From Ichthyophis bannanicus (taxonomy: Eukaryota > Chordata > Amphibia > Gymnophiona > Ichthyophiidae): a stretch of DNA of 64,000 bases. The notes under the pieces were generated by a model. The model worked only from the letters and a program-made list of their open reading frames with translations, was not told the origin of the DNA and did no database searches. Below, in pieces: positions 32,275 through 41,689 of this stretch. A program made the position numbers and the translations under genes. The stretch lies in the NCBI GenBank assembly GCA_033557465.1, contig CM066033.1:382609289-382673288 (forward strand), written 5' to 3'. Position 1 is the first letter of the stretch. Each line of letters starts with the position of its first letter.

Positions 32275-32468
32275 TCATCTGACTGACCAAGATGGCACCT
32301 TTAGGCAGGAAGGGGACCGCGCATGCGTGCAGTATTCCCGAAGGCTTTCTTAGAAAGCTGGGGAAATGCTCCACACGGGGGCTCCATCAACGTCGATGTC
32401 ACCCATATGTGAGGACTGATTCCTGCTGCTCCTGGAGAATACCTGTTACAGGTGAGTAACTACTCTTT
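32275..32468. repeat. Right inverted terminal repeat of DIRS-4 with outward splice-donor motif
   Basis: This is the inverted copy of the left repeat plus a right-only extension of about 30 bases. The extension contains ACAG|GTGAGT (GT at 32452). NRF1- and YY1-like sites recur in inverted order at 32288-32330. Confidence 0.9.
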
Positions 32469-32975
32469 ATGGATTAGGAACTGTTAAAAAGATAGAAAGC
32501 AGAGGGTAGGGCTAAATGGCCAATCTTCTCAATGGAGAAAGGTGAATAGTGGAGTACCCCAGGGATCTATGCTGGGTCCGCTTCTTTTTAACATATGTTT
32601 ATAAATGACCTGGAAATGGGAATGAGTGAGGCAATCAAATTTGCAGATGACACAAAATTATTCAAAGTTATTAAAACGCAAGAGGATTGTGAAAAATTGC
32701 AAGAGGACCTTAATAAATTGGAAGACTGGACATTCAAATGGCAGATGAAATTTAATGTGGACAAGTACAAAGTTATGCACCTAGGAAAGAATAACCCAAA
32801 CTTTGGTTACACGATGCAAGGTTCCACATTAGGAACCACCACCCAGGAAAAAGATTTAGGCGTCGTCATGGATAACGCATTGAAATCCTCAACCCAGTGT
32901 ACAGTGGTAGCAAAGAAAGCAAATAGAATGCTAGTAATCATAAGGAAAGGAATGGAGAATAAAACAAAGAATATT
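32469..32975 (+). pseudogene. CR1 ORF2, RT palm segment
   Basis: The second CR1 piece encodes [31 protein letters not shown] and, after a one-base shift, [23 protein letters not shown] with an intact FADD box, then LNKLEDWTFKWQMKFNVDK and KANRMLVIIRKGMENKTKNIF. It is cut at 32975 by DIRS-5. Confidence 0.88.
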
Positions 32976-33125
32976 TTCCTAATCGTCTCTCCGGACCAGT
33001 CCAGAACAGATGGGTAGTCAAATCTCCCTCCTCTAGCAGCTGAGGACTGAATACTGATTCTTGTTGCTAGGTTACCCAGCTCTCCCCTGGTGACAGAAGG
33101 CAGTCTTATTGTCAGCAGCTGAGCT
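32976..33125. repeat. Left inverted terminal repeat of DIRS-5
   Basis: It is the reverse complement of about 38425-38555. The block with GGTGACAGAAGGCAGTCTTA at 33089-33108 pairs with 38429-38448. Confidence 0.9.
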
Positions 33126-33634
33126 GGATATGTGGAGATTTGACTCCCCACAAAAGTTCTGTTACTTTTATTTCTATTGCCTTATTTTATTATTTTATCG
33201 GAAGAGTTTCACATGGTGGTTAGTGCTTTGCCCTAGCAGGGTATTTTAGCACTTCTCTGTTATCTATGCTGACTGAGACTTCTATTTCTAGCTGGTGCTT
33301 TACTGTGTACTTGGCTCAGAGAATGGGACAGAGCCTGTCTCCTCTTCTCTGTTGATACTGCTAATTGGGAACAGACATGGGGGCCCCAGCGGCTGTTGTC
33401 CTTCTGTGGTGCTTTTCAAGCTCCTCGGGCCGCTAGCAGCGGTTCTCTGCTTGTCGGGAGCTCTTCAGCCTGACCGGCATCCTTTCAGGTATTTTCTTAC
33501 GCGCCGCGTGTGTTTCCCTCCCCCCTCAGGTTTTCGGGCTCTAGCCTTCCCACGGGCGTTTTTCGTCGGGGTCTGGTGATCGCGGTATTTTCGCTTCTCT
33601 CAGGTCTCTGCGTTGTGCGGGACTCGAGCTGGCT

Positions 33635-35094
33635 ATGCCCGAGCAGTTGGGGACTCAGATGGAGCACATTACAAAGCTGCAGCCATCGTGGGAAAGCGCG
33701 GGAACGGCGGCCATCTTAGGTGAGCCATCCGTTTCCTCAGTCCCTCTTCCTAAGTCAGGCAAACGAAAGGCTAAATTGCGTCATAGCACTGTGGAGCAGG
33801 AGCAGCCTGTGATGCCAGCACTGCCAGAGGTAGTTGATCCTCTTCTTTCTCCGGAATTTATCTTGGCCTTTCACAAGGCTTATCTCATTAAAAAAGCTCA
33901 GTCTCCTGTTCCAGTGGGGGCAGACTCTCTGCTGATACCTCAGGTAGGGGTCTCTAGCCGATCAGAACCCGGGGAAGGGGTTTCTTCTTGGGCAGCAAGT
34001 AGAGATTCTAAGGTGGATGATGTTTCTCTGGCTGCAGAGGCTCTAGGGCCAGAGGAGGGGGAGCTCCTGGCAGACCTGGGTTTAGACTCCTGGCCCGCAG
34101 ATTTAGAAGAAGGAGAGTTGGGGCCAGGGGAGGACCCTAATATTTTTAGGGTTTTTAGGAAGGATGAGTTGCCTGCCCTGATTGCGCAGTCCCTGTTGGC
34201 TCTCAGTATTATTCCTCCGGTAGCTCAGCAAGAACCCTTGGAGGATCCTTTATTACAGGGTTTCAAGTCCGAGCAGAAATGTTTTCCTCTGCACAGGGTC
34301 ATCAAACAGATGATAGAGTCAGAGTGGGAATATCCGGAGGCTTCCTTGAGGGGGGCTAGGTCTATGGCTCGTTTGTATCCTGTGCCCCAGGAGGAAAGAG
34401 AGCTCCTGCGTATGCCTAAGGTGGATGCGCTGGTTTCGGCGATCGCCAAGAAAACCATCATCCCAGTGGAGGGGGCTACGGCCCTTAAGGATATGCAGGA
34501 TCGTCGGTTAGAGGGGCTCTTGAAGCAAGCCTTTGATGCCAGCGCCCTGGCGCTGCAGGCGTCAGTCTGTGGAGCGTACATGTCTAGGGCTTCTATTCGG
34601 TGGAGTCAGCTGGCTTCTAGTCCAGAGGGGGACTCTCCTCCTTCTGGGGAAGGGGCTAAGCTGGAGTCGGCGGCAGCTTACCTGGCGGATGCCTTTTATG
34701 ATTTGATTTGCATTTCTGTGAAAGCTATGGCTTCCATGATTGCCGCCCGTCGCTTTCTCTGATTGCGCAATTGGGCGGCGGATGCTTCTTCCAAAGCCCA
34801 TCTCAGTAAGCTGCCGTATAAGGATAAGCTTCTTTTTGGAGAGGCGCTGGAGAAAATTGTGAAAGATTTAGGTGACTCCAAAGGGGGTCGCCTTCCCGAG
34901 GACTGTCCTCGGGCGGCTAAGCAGAGTTCCTTCCCTCGGGGGAAGGGCGTGAGTTTCGCTGTTTTCGGGGGGCCCGCTTTGCTCCTTATCAGCGGGGTCG
35001 CTTTCAGTCCCGGGGACAGTCCTTTCGGGGCGCTCGGGGTTCCGGTAGAGGCTATTTTGGAACCACTCCAACTTCCCTTAAGAAGCCGCAGTGA
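33635..35094 (+). pseudogene. DIRS-5 Gag-like protein (one stop, one indel)
   Basis: It opens at ATG 33635 (MPEQLGTQMEHITKL). Visible parts are an early FILAFHKAYLI helix, an acidic linker, FRVFRKDELPALIAQSLLAL (34145), FPLHRVIKQMIESEWEYPEASLRG, TIIPVEGATALKDMQDRRLEGLLKQAFD, and YLADAFYDLICISVKAM. A TGA at 34760-34762 interrupts it before LRNWAADASSKAHLSKLPY. After an indel near 34940 the tail is Arg/Gly-rich (RGRFQSRGQSFRGARG). The stop at 35092-35094 lies inside the +1 Pol frame, just as in DIRS-3. It lacks the N-terminal Cys cluster seen in DIRS-3, so the true start may lie upstream in another frame. Confidence 0.82.
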
Positions 35095-36016
35095 GGCGAG
35101 GCAGGTCCAGGCGGAGATTCCAGTAGGAGGTCGATTGCAAGAGTTTGTCTCCGCTTGGGCCGCCATTACCACCGACAGGTGGGTTCTACAAATTGTCCGG
35201 GAGGGCTATGCTCTCGAGTTCACTTCTCATCTGGCAGACGCCTTCGTTTTCTCTCCATGCGGTCCACTCGCCAAGGGGAGAGCGATCCACGACACGTTGC
35301 AGCGCTTATTGCAACTCCGAGCCGTGGTTCCAGTTCCTCTGGACCAGTGTGGCTTCGGTCGATACTCGATTTATTTTGTGGTGCCCAAAAAGGAGGGCTC
35401 CTTCCGGCCCATTTTAGATTTGAAGCACGTGAACCGGTGTCTGCGTGTCTCTCATTTCCGGATGGAAACTTTAAGATCGGTGATCCGCTCCGTGCGTCCA
35501 GGAGAGTTTCTCTCTTCCATCGATTTGACGGAGGCCTACCTCCATATTCCTATCAGGCCGGAGCATCAGCGGTTCCTTCATTTTGCGGTTCCCATGGGTC
35601 ATTTTCAGTTTCGGGCCTTACCGTTCGGTCTAGCAACAGCGCCGCGCACCTTCACCAAGGTAATGGTGGTGGTGGCGGCGGCTCTTCGCAGGGATGGCGT
35701 CCAGATTCATCCCTATCTGGACGACTGGTTGATTCGGGCGTCGTCGCGAGAAGAGTCGATCACGGCAACCGCTCGGGTGGTTTCATGTCTCGAGAACCTT
35801 GGCTGGATTGTGAACCAGGCGAAGAGTTGTCTGCAGCCGTTGCAGCAGCTGACTTATCTATGGGCGTTTTTCGCCACAGACAGAGGGCTGGTCCTCTTGC
35901 CTCCGGAGCGCGTTCGGAAGCTTCTCTCTCACGTGTCCGTTTTTTTGCGACTTCGGGCGCCGACAGCTTGGAAGTACTTGCAGTTGCTGGGGCTGATGGC
36001 GGCAGCCTTAGATCTG
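35095..36016 (+). CDS. DIRS-5 reverse transcriptase
   Basis: The Pol frame is open from within Gag through 36106. RT homology begins at EARQVQAEIPVGGRLQEF, then WVLQIVREGYALEF, IYFVVPKKEGSFRPILDL (35370-35420), NRCLRVSHFRMETLRSVI, SIDLTEAYLHIPI, ALPFGLATAPRTFTK and the intact catalytic YLDDWLI (near 35714-35735). The thumb follows to about 36016, where a small deletion changes frame. The start of the polyprotein is not evident: no suitable ATG exists at the junction, so access by frameshifting or reinitiation from Gag is likely (inference). Confidence 0.9.
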
Positions 36017-37018
36017 GTGCTTGGGCTCGAGCACACATGCGGCCGCTCCAACAGGCGCTTCTTTCGCGGTGGTCTCCGCAGCGTCATCCGCTTTCTCGTC
36101 ACTTGAGCTGTCCCGATCACGTGAAGCTCAGTTTTCAGTGGTGGTTGGTTCCGGACCATCTCCTTGCGGGCATTCCCCTAGCACTCCCGGATTGGATTTT
36201 GGTCACTACGGATGCCAGTCTGTCCGGTTGGGGGGCGCATTGTTTGACTCACATAGCACAGGGTTCCTGGTCGCCGGAGGAAACTCTGTGGTCCATAAAT
36301 CGACTGGAGCTGAGAACAGTCTATCTAGCGCTACTAGCGTTTGCCACTCTTCTGGAGGGAAAGCCTGTGCGCGTCTTTTCCGACAACCTAGTGACAGTCT
36401 CCTACATAAATCGCCAAGGCGGAACGGGCAGTCTCCCTCTCCTGGAGGAGAGTCAACGCTTGTTTCACTGGACGGAGTTACACCTTGTGGCGCTTTCGGC
36501 GTCTCATGTGGCAGGAAAGGACAATGTACAAGCAGACTATCTCAGTCGAAATGTGCTAGATCCGGGAGAGTGGGAGCTCAGTGCAGAAGTTTTTCACGAT
36601 ATCACTTTGCGTTGGGGTCAGCCGGTCATGGACCTGATGGCGACTCTTCGCAATGCAAAGACGGAGCGTTTTTACAGCAGGCGCAGAGAGCATATGTCGG
36701 AGGGTCTCGACGGCCTGGTTCAACCCTGGCCGTCGGGCCAGCTTCTTTGTGTTTCCTCCGTGGCCATTAGTAGGTCGAGTCATTCAAAAAGCAGCCACTC
36801 ACGAGGGTCATGTGATCCTTATTGCTCCAGATTGGCCCAGGCGCCCTTGGTATGCCAATCTGATGCGGCTTCTGGTGGAGCCGCCGTGGCGGTTGCCCGC
36901 TCGGGTGAACTTGCTACATCAGGGGCCCGTTCCGATGCCCCAGGCGGATCGGTTCTTGCTTACGGCATGGCTATTGAGAGGCAACGGTTGCGCCGCAAGG
37001 GTTATTCGTCATCAGTGA
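36017..37018 (+). pseudogene. DIRS-5 RNase H and methyltransferase-position region (frameshifted)
   Basis: The RNase H part is read in one frame: LVTTDASLSGWGAHC, WSINRLELRTVYLALL, VFSDNLVTVSYIN, HVAGKDNVQADYLSR, then PVMDLMATLRNAKTERFYSRR. Near 36753 the frame shifts again, giving FPPWPLVGRVIQK, LIAPDWPRRPWYANLMRLL and a C-terminus ending at 37018. This last frame is the same as that of RT, so two compensating indels bracket RNase H. The Pol C-terminus overlaps the recombinase frame. Confidence 0.85.
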
Positions 37019-38034
37019 TCGCCACTTTGCTGCAGTCTCGCAGGCGCTCCATGTCATTGGCATACATCCGCGTGTGGCGCGTTTTTGAAGCATGGTGCGC
37101 AGAGCGCACCTTGCGAGCCCATTTGTCTTCCATTCCAGATATTCTCGCGTTTCTTCAATGCGGGCTGGAGAAGGGGCTTGTTCTTAGCACCTTGAAGGTA
37201 CAGTTAGCGGCGCTAACGGTTTTTCGGGGTCCGATTCGCGGATCTTGTCTTTCCTCGCATCTGGATGTACTGCGCTTCCTTAAAGCGGCCAATCATATCC
37301 GGCCGCCTTTTCGGCAGGTTATTCCTCCTTGGGATTTAAATCTGGTGCTAGAGGTTTTGACAGGCGCTCCTTTTGAACCGCGTTCCTCCAGTTCCATCAG
37401 GGAGTTATCCTGGAAGACGGCGTTTTTGGTAGCCTTATGTTCCGCTAGACGCATTTCGGATTTGCAGGCGCTTTCGTGTCGGCCGCCATTTCTTCAGTTT
37501 TCAGAGGAGAAAGTGGTCTTGCGTCCGGTTCCGTCTTTTCTGCCTAAGGTGGTATCGGCATTCCATCTGAACCAGTCCGTCTCGCTACCCACCTTCGTGG
37601 CGTCGGGGGCCGGATCTTCTTTTGATCGTTCTCTAAGAAAGTTGGATATGGGTCGTGTGCTCCGTTGGTACCTTAGGGAGACTGAATCGTTTCGTAAGTC
37701 CGAAAGGTTGTTTGTGCTGTTTGGAGGGCCGTCCAAGGGTAAAGCGGCTTCCAAGGCTTCCATTGCGCGTTGGGTGAAACAGACCATTTGGGTCGCGTGT
37801 GAGACCAAAGGTAAGACCGTTCCTGTCGGTCTTCGGGCTCATTCTACCAGAGGTCAGGCGACCTCGTGGGCGGAGTCGGCTTTGGTTCCTCTGGTGGATA
37901 TTTGTCGAGCGGCGGCCTGGTCTTCTCTCCATGCTTTTTCGCGTCATTATAGATTAGATGTGCTTGCGCGACAAGATGCATTTGTGGGGGCTTCCGCCGT
38001 AATAGCGGGGCTCACAGGTCCCTCCCAGGGTTAG
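36967..38034 (+). CDS. DIRS-5 tyrosine recombinase, intact
   Basis: 355 codons from the conserved GMAI methionine. The N-terminal part has RRKGYSSSVIATLL, SLAYIRVWRVFEAWC and STLKVQLAALTVF. The catalytic domain has the Arg I motif ARRISDLQAL (near 37450), FLPKVVSAFHLNQSVSL, the second box AHSTRGQATSWAE (near 37840), ICRAAAWSSLHAF and the nucleophile Tyr in HYRLDVL (near 37950). Every catalytic residue is present, and the length matches the recombinase part of DIRS-3. The start is uncertain because the frame is open upstream and overlaps Pol in another frame. Confidence 0.9.
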   Translation: MAIERQRLRRKGYSSSVIATLLQSRRRSMSLAYIRVWRVFEAWCAERTLRAHLSSIPDILAFLQCGLEKGLVLSTLKVQLAALTVFRGPIRGSCLSSHLDVLRFLKAANHIRPPFRQVIPPWDLNLVLEVLTGAPFEPRSSSSIRELSWKTAFLVALCSARRISDLQALSCRPPFLQFSEEKVVLRPVPSFLPKVVSAFHLNQSVSLPTFVASGAGSSFDRSLRKLDMGRVLRWYLRETESFRKSERLFVLFGGPSKGKAASKASIARWVKQTIWVACETKGKTVPVGLRAHSTRGQATSWAESALVPLVDICRAAAWSSLHAFSRHYRLDVLARQDAFVGASAVIAGLTGPSQG

Positions 38035-38049
38035 ATACTGCTTTGGTAC

Positions 38050-38153
38050 TACCCATCTGTTCTGGACTGGCCCGGAGAGACGATTAGGAAGGAGAAATTA
38101 GACCTTACCTGCTAATTGTCTTTCCTTGAGTTCTCTCCGGGCCAGTCCAGAAC
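38050..38153. repeat. ICR of DIRS-5
   Basis: The left half (to 38090) is the reverse complement of 32976-33017 with one mismatch. The right half (38091-38153) is the reverse complement of 38527-38589, essentially exact. The junction is directly visible as GGAA|GGAG. Confidence 0.95.
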
Positions 38154-38424
38154 CCGCCCTCTCTGTATCTTCTGTATTTTCTCAGTGATGTAAATGTAAT
38201 AGTCATTTTCGTGTTGGATAGTCTAGTAGAAGAAAAACAAAAACAAAACAAAACACAAGTGCAGCTCTAAAGAGGGAGCCTAAGCTTTGCTCTTAAAGAG
38301 GCCACCATGCTCGATGGCAGCGCACAGTACACGGTCAGCAACCTTCTGTGTAACTCTTCCACTGTTCTCACTGTTTTTCGCGATTTCTTCGTCTTGGTTG
38401 TTGTTTTTTTCTCTGCTTGGTACG

Positions 38425-38589
38425 TTAAGACTGCCTTCTGTCACCAGGGGAGAGCTGGGTAACCTAGCAACAAGAATCAGTATTCAGTCCTCAGCTGCTA
38501 GAGGAGGGAGATTTGACTACCCATCTGTTCTGGACTGGCCCGGAGAGAACTCAAGGAAAGACAATTAGCAGGTAAGGTCTAATTTCTCC
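38425..38589. repeat. Right inverted terminal repeat of DIRS-5 with outward splice-donor motif
   Basis: Inverted copy of the left repeat plus the right-only extension. GCAG|GTAAGG lies with GT at 38572. Confidence 0.9.
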
Positions 38590-39112
38590 ATAATGCCTCT
38601 GTATCGTTCCCTGATGTGTCAGCACCTTGAATATTGTGTGCAGTTCTGGATTTTAAAAAGGATATAGCGGAATTAAAAAAAAAAGGTACAGAGGTTAGTG
38701 GTCTTCATTATAAAGCATATGAGGACAGACTTAAAGAGCTTATTATGTATAGTTTAGAGGAAAGGCAGGTTAGAGGTGATATGATTGAGACATTTAAATA
38801 CCTCTGTGGCATAAATGCCCAGGAGGAGAGCCTCTTTTGAATGAAAGCAAGCTCTGGTACGAGGGGACATAGGATGAGGGTAATAGGGGATAGACTCAGG
38901 AGTAATATGCAAAAATATTTCTTTACAGAAAGAGTGATAGATGCGTGGAATAGTCTCCCAGTGGAGGTGGTAGAGATGAAGACAGTATCGGAATTCAAAA
39001 ATGCATGGGACAAACAGAGGATCTCTTACGGAAAAAAGGGGACTGTTGTAGTGGTTTATATGGAAGGGCAGACTCAATAGGCCTTGTCTTTTTCTGCCAT
39101 CATGTTTCTATG
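38590..39112 (+). pseudogene. CR1 ORF2 C-terminus and 3' end
   Basis: The third CR1 piece encodes IMPLYRSLM, LEYCVQF, then LEERQVRGDMIETFKYLCG and, after a stop at 38838, TRGHRMRVIGDRLR, YFFTERVIDAWNSLPVEVVEM and FKNAWDK. The coding part ends at 39080 and a short 3' UTR reaches 39112, where DIRS-6 starts. Confidence 0.88.
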
Positions 39113-39290
39113 TTCTCCAGGAACAAGCAGGAAGTTTGTCCTCACATATGGGTGACTTTGCGCTGACGGAGCCCCCCATGGAGCATTTCCCCAGCTTTCA
39201 AAGAAAGCCTTCGGGAATGCTACCATGCATGTGTGGTCCCATTCCCGCCCAAAGGTGCCAACTTGTTAAGTCTCTCTTTTTTCCGCGGAG
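39113..39290. repeat. Left inverted terminal repeat of DIRS-6
   Basis: It matches the family A left end (61795 onward) and the reverse complement of about 45430-45600, with a YY1-like region degraded to GCCAACTTG near 39259. Confidence 0.85.
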
Positions 39291-39521
39291 CACAAAGGAC
39301 GTAGTCCTCTACTCCCCCAGAAAAAGTTCTTAAAATCCTTCAAAATTTCCGGTTTGCATACCGGTTCCCTTCCTGCCTCGAGCCGGCACTTTCGGTGCCA
39401 TCCTTGGCTCTCCTTTCTTTTTTTCTTTTTTCTTTTTTTTTTCTTCAAGGTTCCTCCTCGACTGACCTTCATGCCATTTTTCGCCCGGGGGTCGTTGATC
39501 CCGTCCGGGTGTTCTCCCACC

Positions 39522-41680
39522 ATGACTCCCGGTGGATTAAAAAAATGCGACCATTGCAGTCAGGCTATTTCAGTTACCAGTACCCATGGCTACTGTCTCT
39601 GTTGCCCATGACAGCTCCACCTATGACTGGTGTCAGGCCATGACCCCCCAAAAAAACAAAAAGCAGTCGGAAATGCAGGGGAAGCTGTTTCTGAGATCTG
39701 ACTCTGCCCCAGCCTCCCCATTGCAGAGCCACAAAGCCGGCACTTTCCATGAGGTCTGGGTGTCCTTGGAGTCCCGTGGCGGTGGCTCCTCCAGTGCAGC
39801 CTCGCATAAGAACATAAGATATGCCATACTGGGTCAGACAAGGTCCATCAAGCCCAGTATCCTGTTTGCAACAGTGGCCAATCTAGGTCATACGTACCTA
39901 GCAGTTTCCCCAAAAGGCACAGGTTCCACAATGCTTGTACTGGGTCAAGCATTGATTTCCTGGGTCCCTTCTTAATAATGGTTTATGGACCTTTCCTCCA
40001 GGATCTTGTCCAAACCTTTTTTAAACCCAGCAACACTAACAGCCTTTACCACATTCTCCGGTAACAAATTCCAGAGTTTGATTACACGTTGAGTGAAAAA
40101 ATATTTTCTTTTATTAATCTTAAATAGTTTACCCTATAGCTTCATTGCATGTCCCCTAGTCTTTCTATATTCTGATAACGTAAACAATCGATCTACGTTT
40201 ACCCGTACACTCCCAAGAAAAAGGCACTGAAGCCTGCCGAGGTGCCTCCGATGAAACCTGGCAAAGTTCAGGAGCAGAACTCTGGCAACTCCAAGCAGCG
40301 CCCTCAAAGTCTCTAGACAGGAATCCTTGGCCGGCGGAGACTGCACCAGGACCCATGAACCCATAGTCCTCCTCAAGGACACACTCTCTGGAGTGCCGGC
40401 GTTTGACCTGAGGCCCTCAGTGTCCACACCAAGGGCTGCACAGCCATCAGGACTCGAGTCACGAATGGCGGCCATGGAGCAGAGCATCACCTCCATCCTG
40501 GCCTTGCAGCAGGCATTGATGTCTGGTTTTCCAGTATCAGCCCCAACACCTGGCTCCTGACCTTGGGGGAGTCCTCGAGTGTTGAGTTTGGCACTGAGCA
40601 TCGTCGGGCTCAGGTATGTCCTTGGTGTCGATAGAGATCTCGGTCATGCTTCTTAGGGATCCGGTCCTTCCCGGCGAGTTTTTGGGAGTCCGACACCAGA
40701 AACTCTGGGGGGCCCCGGTTCCTCGGGGCTACCCCCTAGACCATTTCCTTGATGCCCTCTGGATCTGAATGGGAAACAGAGGACGAGGCCTCTCCAGAGA
40801 TCTCCCGGCACAGGGATGTCCCCTCCGAGCCTTCTCCCCCAGAGCCTTGGTGCCACCCCCCCCCCCCCCCCCGCCTGAGGACGTAGCCTTTCATGACTTC
40901 ATCCGCGACATGGCTTGGGCTCTCTTGGTCCAGATGGAATTGGAGGAAGATCTGCGCACCGAGGAACTCGAGATCCTGCAATATGAGTCTCCTCCCAAAG
41001 AGACTCTCACGTTTCCAGTTCTACCCATCCTCGAAAGGCGGCTACTCAGAATGTGGCAAACCTGACCTCTGTGCTGGTGGTTAGTCCGGCACCTGGACGC
41101 TATCTACCGCGTTCAAAAGGGCCTCTGGTTCCATAAACAGCAACTCCCCCACCTTGCCATGGTGGTGGAGTCCTCCATGCAGAAACTGACGAGCCAAAAA
41201 ACCTACTCTTCGGTTCCACCCGCAGGGAGGCCCAGGCCCTCAACGCTCTTTTCCGCAAGTTGTTATCAGGGCACCATGCTCGGGTGCCGTATTCAGGCAT
41301 ATGAACTGTACATCGGAATGTACCTAAAAGACCTGATCCAGGAGCTCTTGGGGTTCTTGGCAGGCCTTGCTGGGTGGGGAACCCCTGCAGAGGATCCAGT
41401 CCCTGGCAGCAGGCATCTGGGACTGTTCCAGATTCCTCTGTAGGGCCACCTACGATGGGTTAGAGTCTGCAGCCAGGGTGGCAGCCGCTGGCATCGGTGC
41501 CTGGCGCCAGGCATGGTTACAAACATTGAATCTCGAGCAGTGGGCGCATTGCTGGATGTCCCCTGCAATGGCAAGAACTTGTTCGGGAAGCTGATATCTG
41601 ACAAGGCGGCTCAAATTGAGGCAGAGGTAGTGACCCAGCAAAGGTTGCCCAAGAAGACCTTGACCCTCCTCAAGAAATAA
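39522..41680 (+). pseudogene. DIRS-6 Gag-like protein remnant
   Basis: ATG 39522 opens GGLKKCDHCSQAISVTSTHGYC, matching the family A Cys cluster. After the CR1 insertion the frame resumes in pieces: MEQSITSILALQQALMSG (about 40470), LEILQYESPPKETLTFPV (40965), MVVESSMQKLTSQKTYS (41160), YELYIGMYLKDLIQELLG (41300) and AARVAAAGIGAWRQAWLQ (41470). A C run of about 17 at 40857-40873 is one source of frame loss. Confidence 0.75.
39808..40216 (-). repeat. CR1-type LINE 3' end, antisense
   Basis: Read on the minus strand it encodes the CR1 RT terminus (SEYRKTRGHAMKL, then KRKYFFTQRVIKLWNLLP) followed by a 3' UTR that ends 'ccagtatggcatatcttatgttctt'. It interrupts DIRS-6 Gag. Confidence 0.82.
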
Positions 41681-41689
41681 TCCTCGGGG

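Larger units (their letters stand above)
24787..32468 (+). mobile_element. DIRS-4, family A, with nested L2
   Basis: The ends are fixed by the ICR at 32099-32197: the left terminus TTCTCCAGG at 24787 and the right terminus CTCTTT at 32468. An L2 (24857-26782) interrupts the left repeat, so the DIRS itself is about 5.75 kb. Order: left repeat, Gag (27116-28734), RT (about 28970-30130), RNase H, tyrosine recombinase (to 31965), ICR, right repeat. It interrupts the CR1. The catalytic boxes survive but frames are broken in several places. Confidence 0.9.
32976..38589 (+). mobile_element. DIRS-5, family D, best preserved DIRS copy
   Basis: This 5.6 kb element has ends fixed by the ICR (38050-38153): TTCCTAATCG at 32976 and TTTCTCC at 38589. 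It has a left repeat, Gag (33635-35094), RT, RNase H, tyrosine recombinase (36967-38034), ICR and right repeat. It is inserted in the CR1 with no target duplication. Defects are one stop in Gag, one indel in the Gag tail, and two frame changes in Pol around the RNase H part. RT and recombinase reading frames are intact. Confidence 0.93.
22740..39112 (+). mobile_element. CR1-type LINE split into three pieces by DIRS-4 and DIRS-5
   Basis: The three blocks 22740-24786, 32469-32975 and 38590-39112 read in order as one CR1 LINE: endonuclease and RT fingers, then RT palm with the FADD box, then RT C-terminus and 3' end. DIRS-4 (24787-32468) and DIRS-5 (32976-38589) occupy the breaks. At the DIRS-5 site the CR1 text continues without loss or duplication; at the DIRS-4 site a stretch of conserved RT sequence seems to be missing. 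The 3' end shows the usual terminal 'ttctgccatcatgtttctatg', where DIRS-6 begins. Confidence 0.88.

Noticed and set aside
35155..35990. N-terminal part of a 959-codon open frame
   Set aside because: The first 280 or so codons are out of frame with RT; only the part after about 36017 matches RNase H and recombinase.
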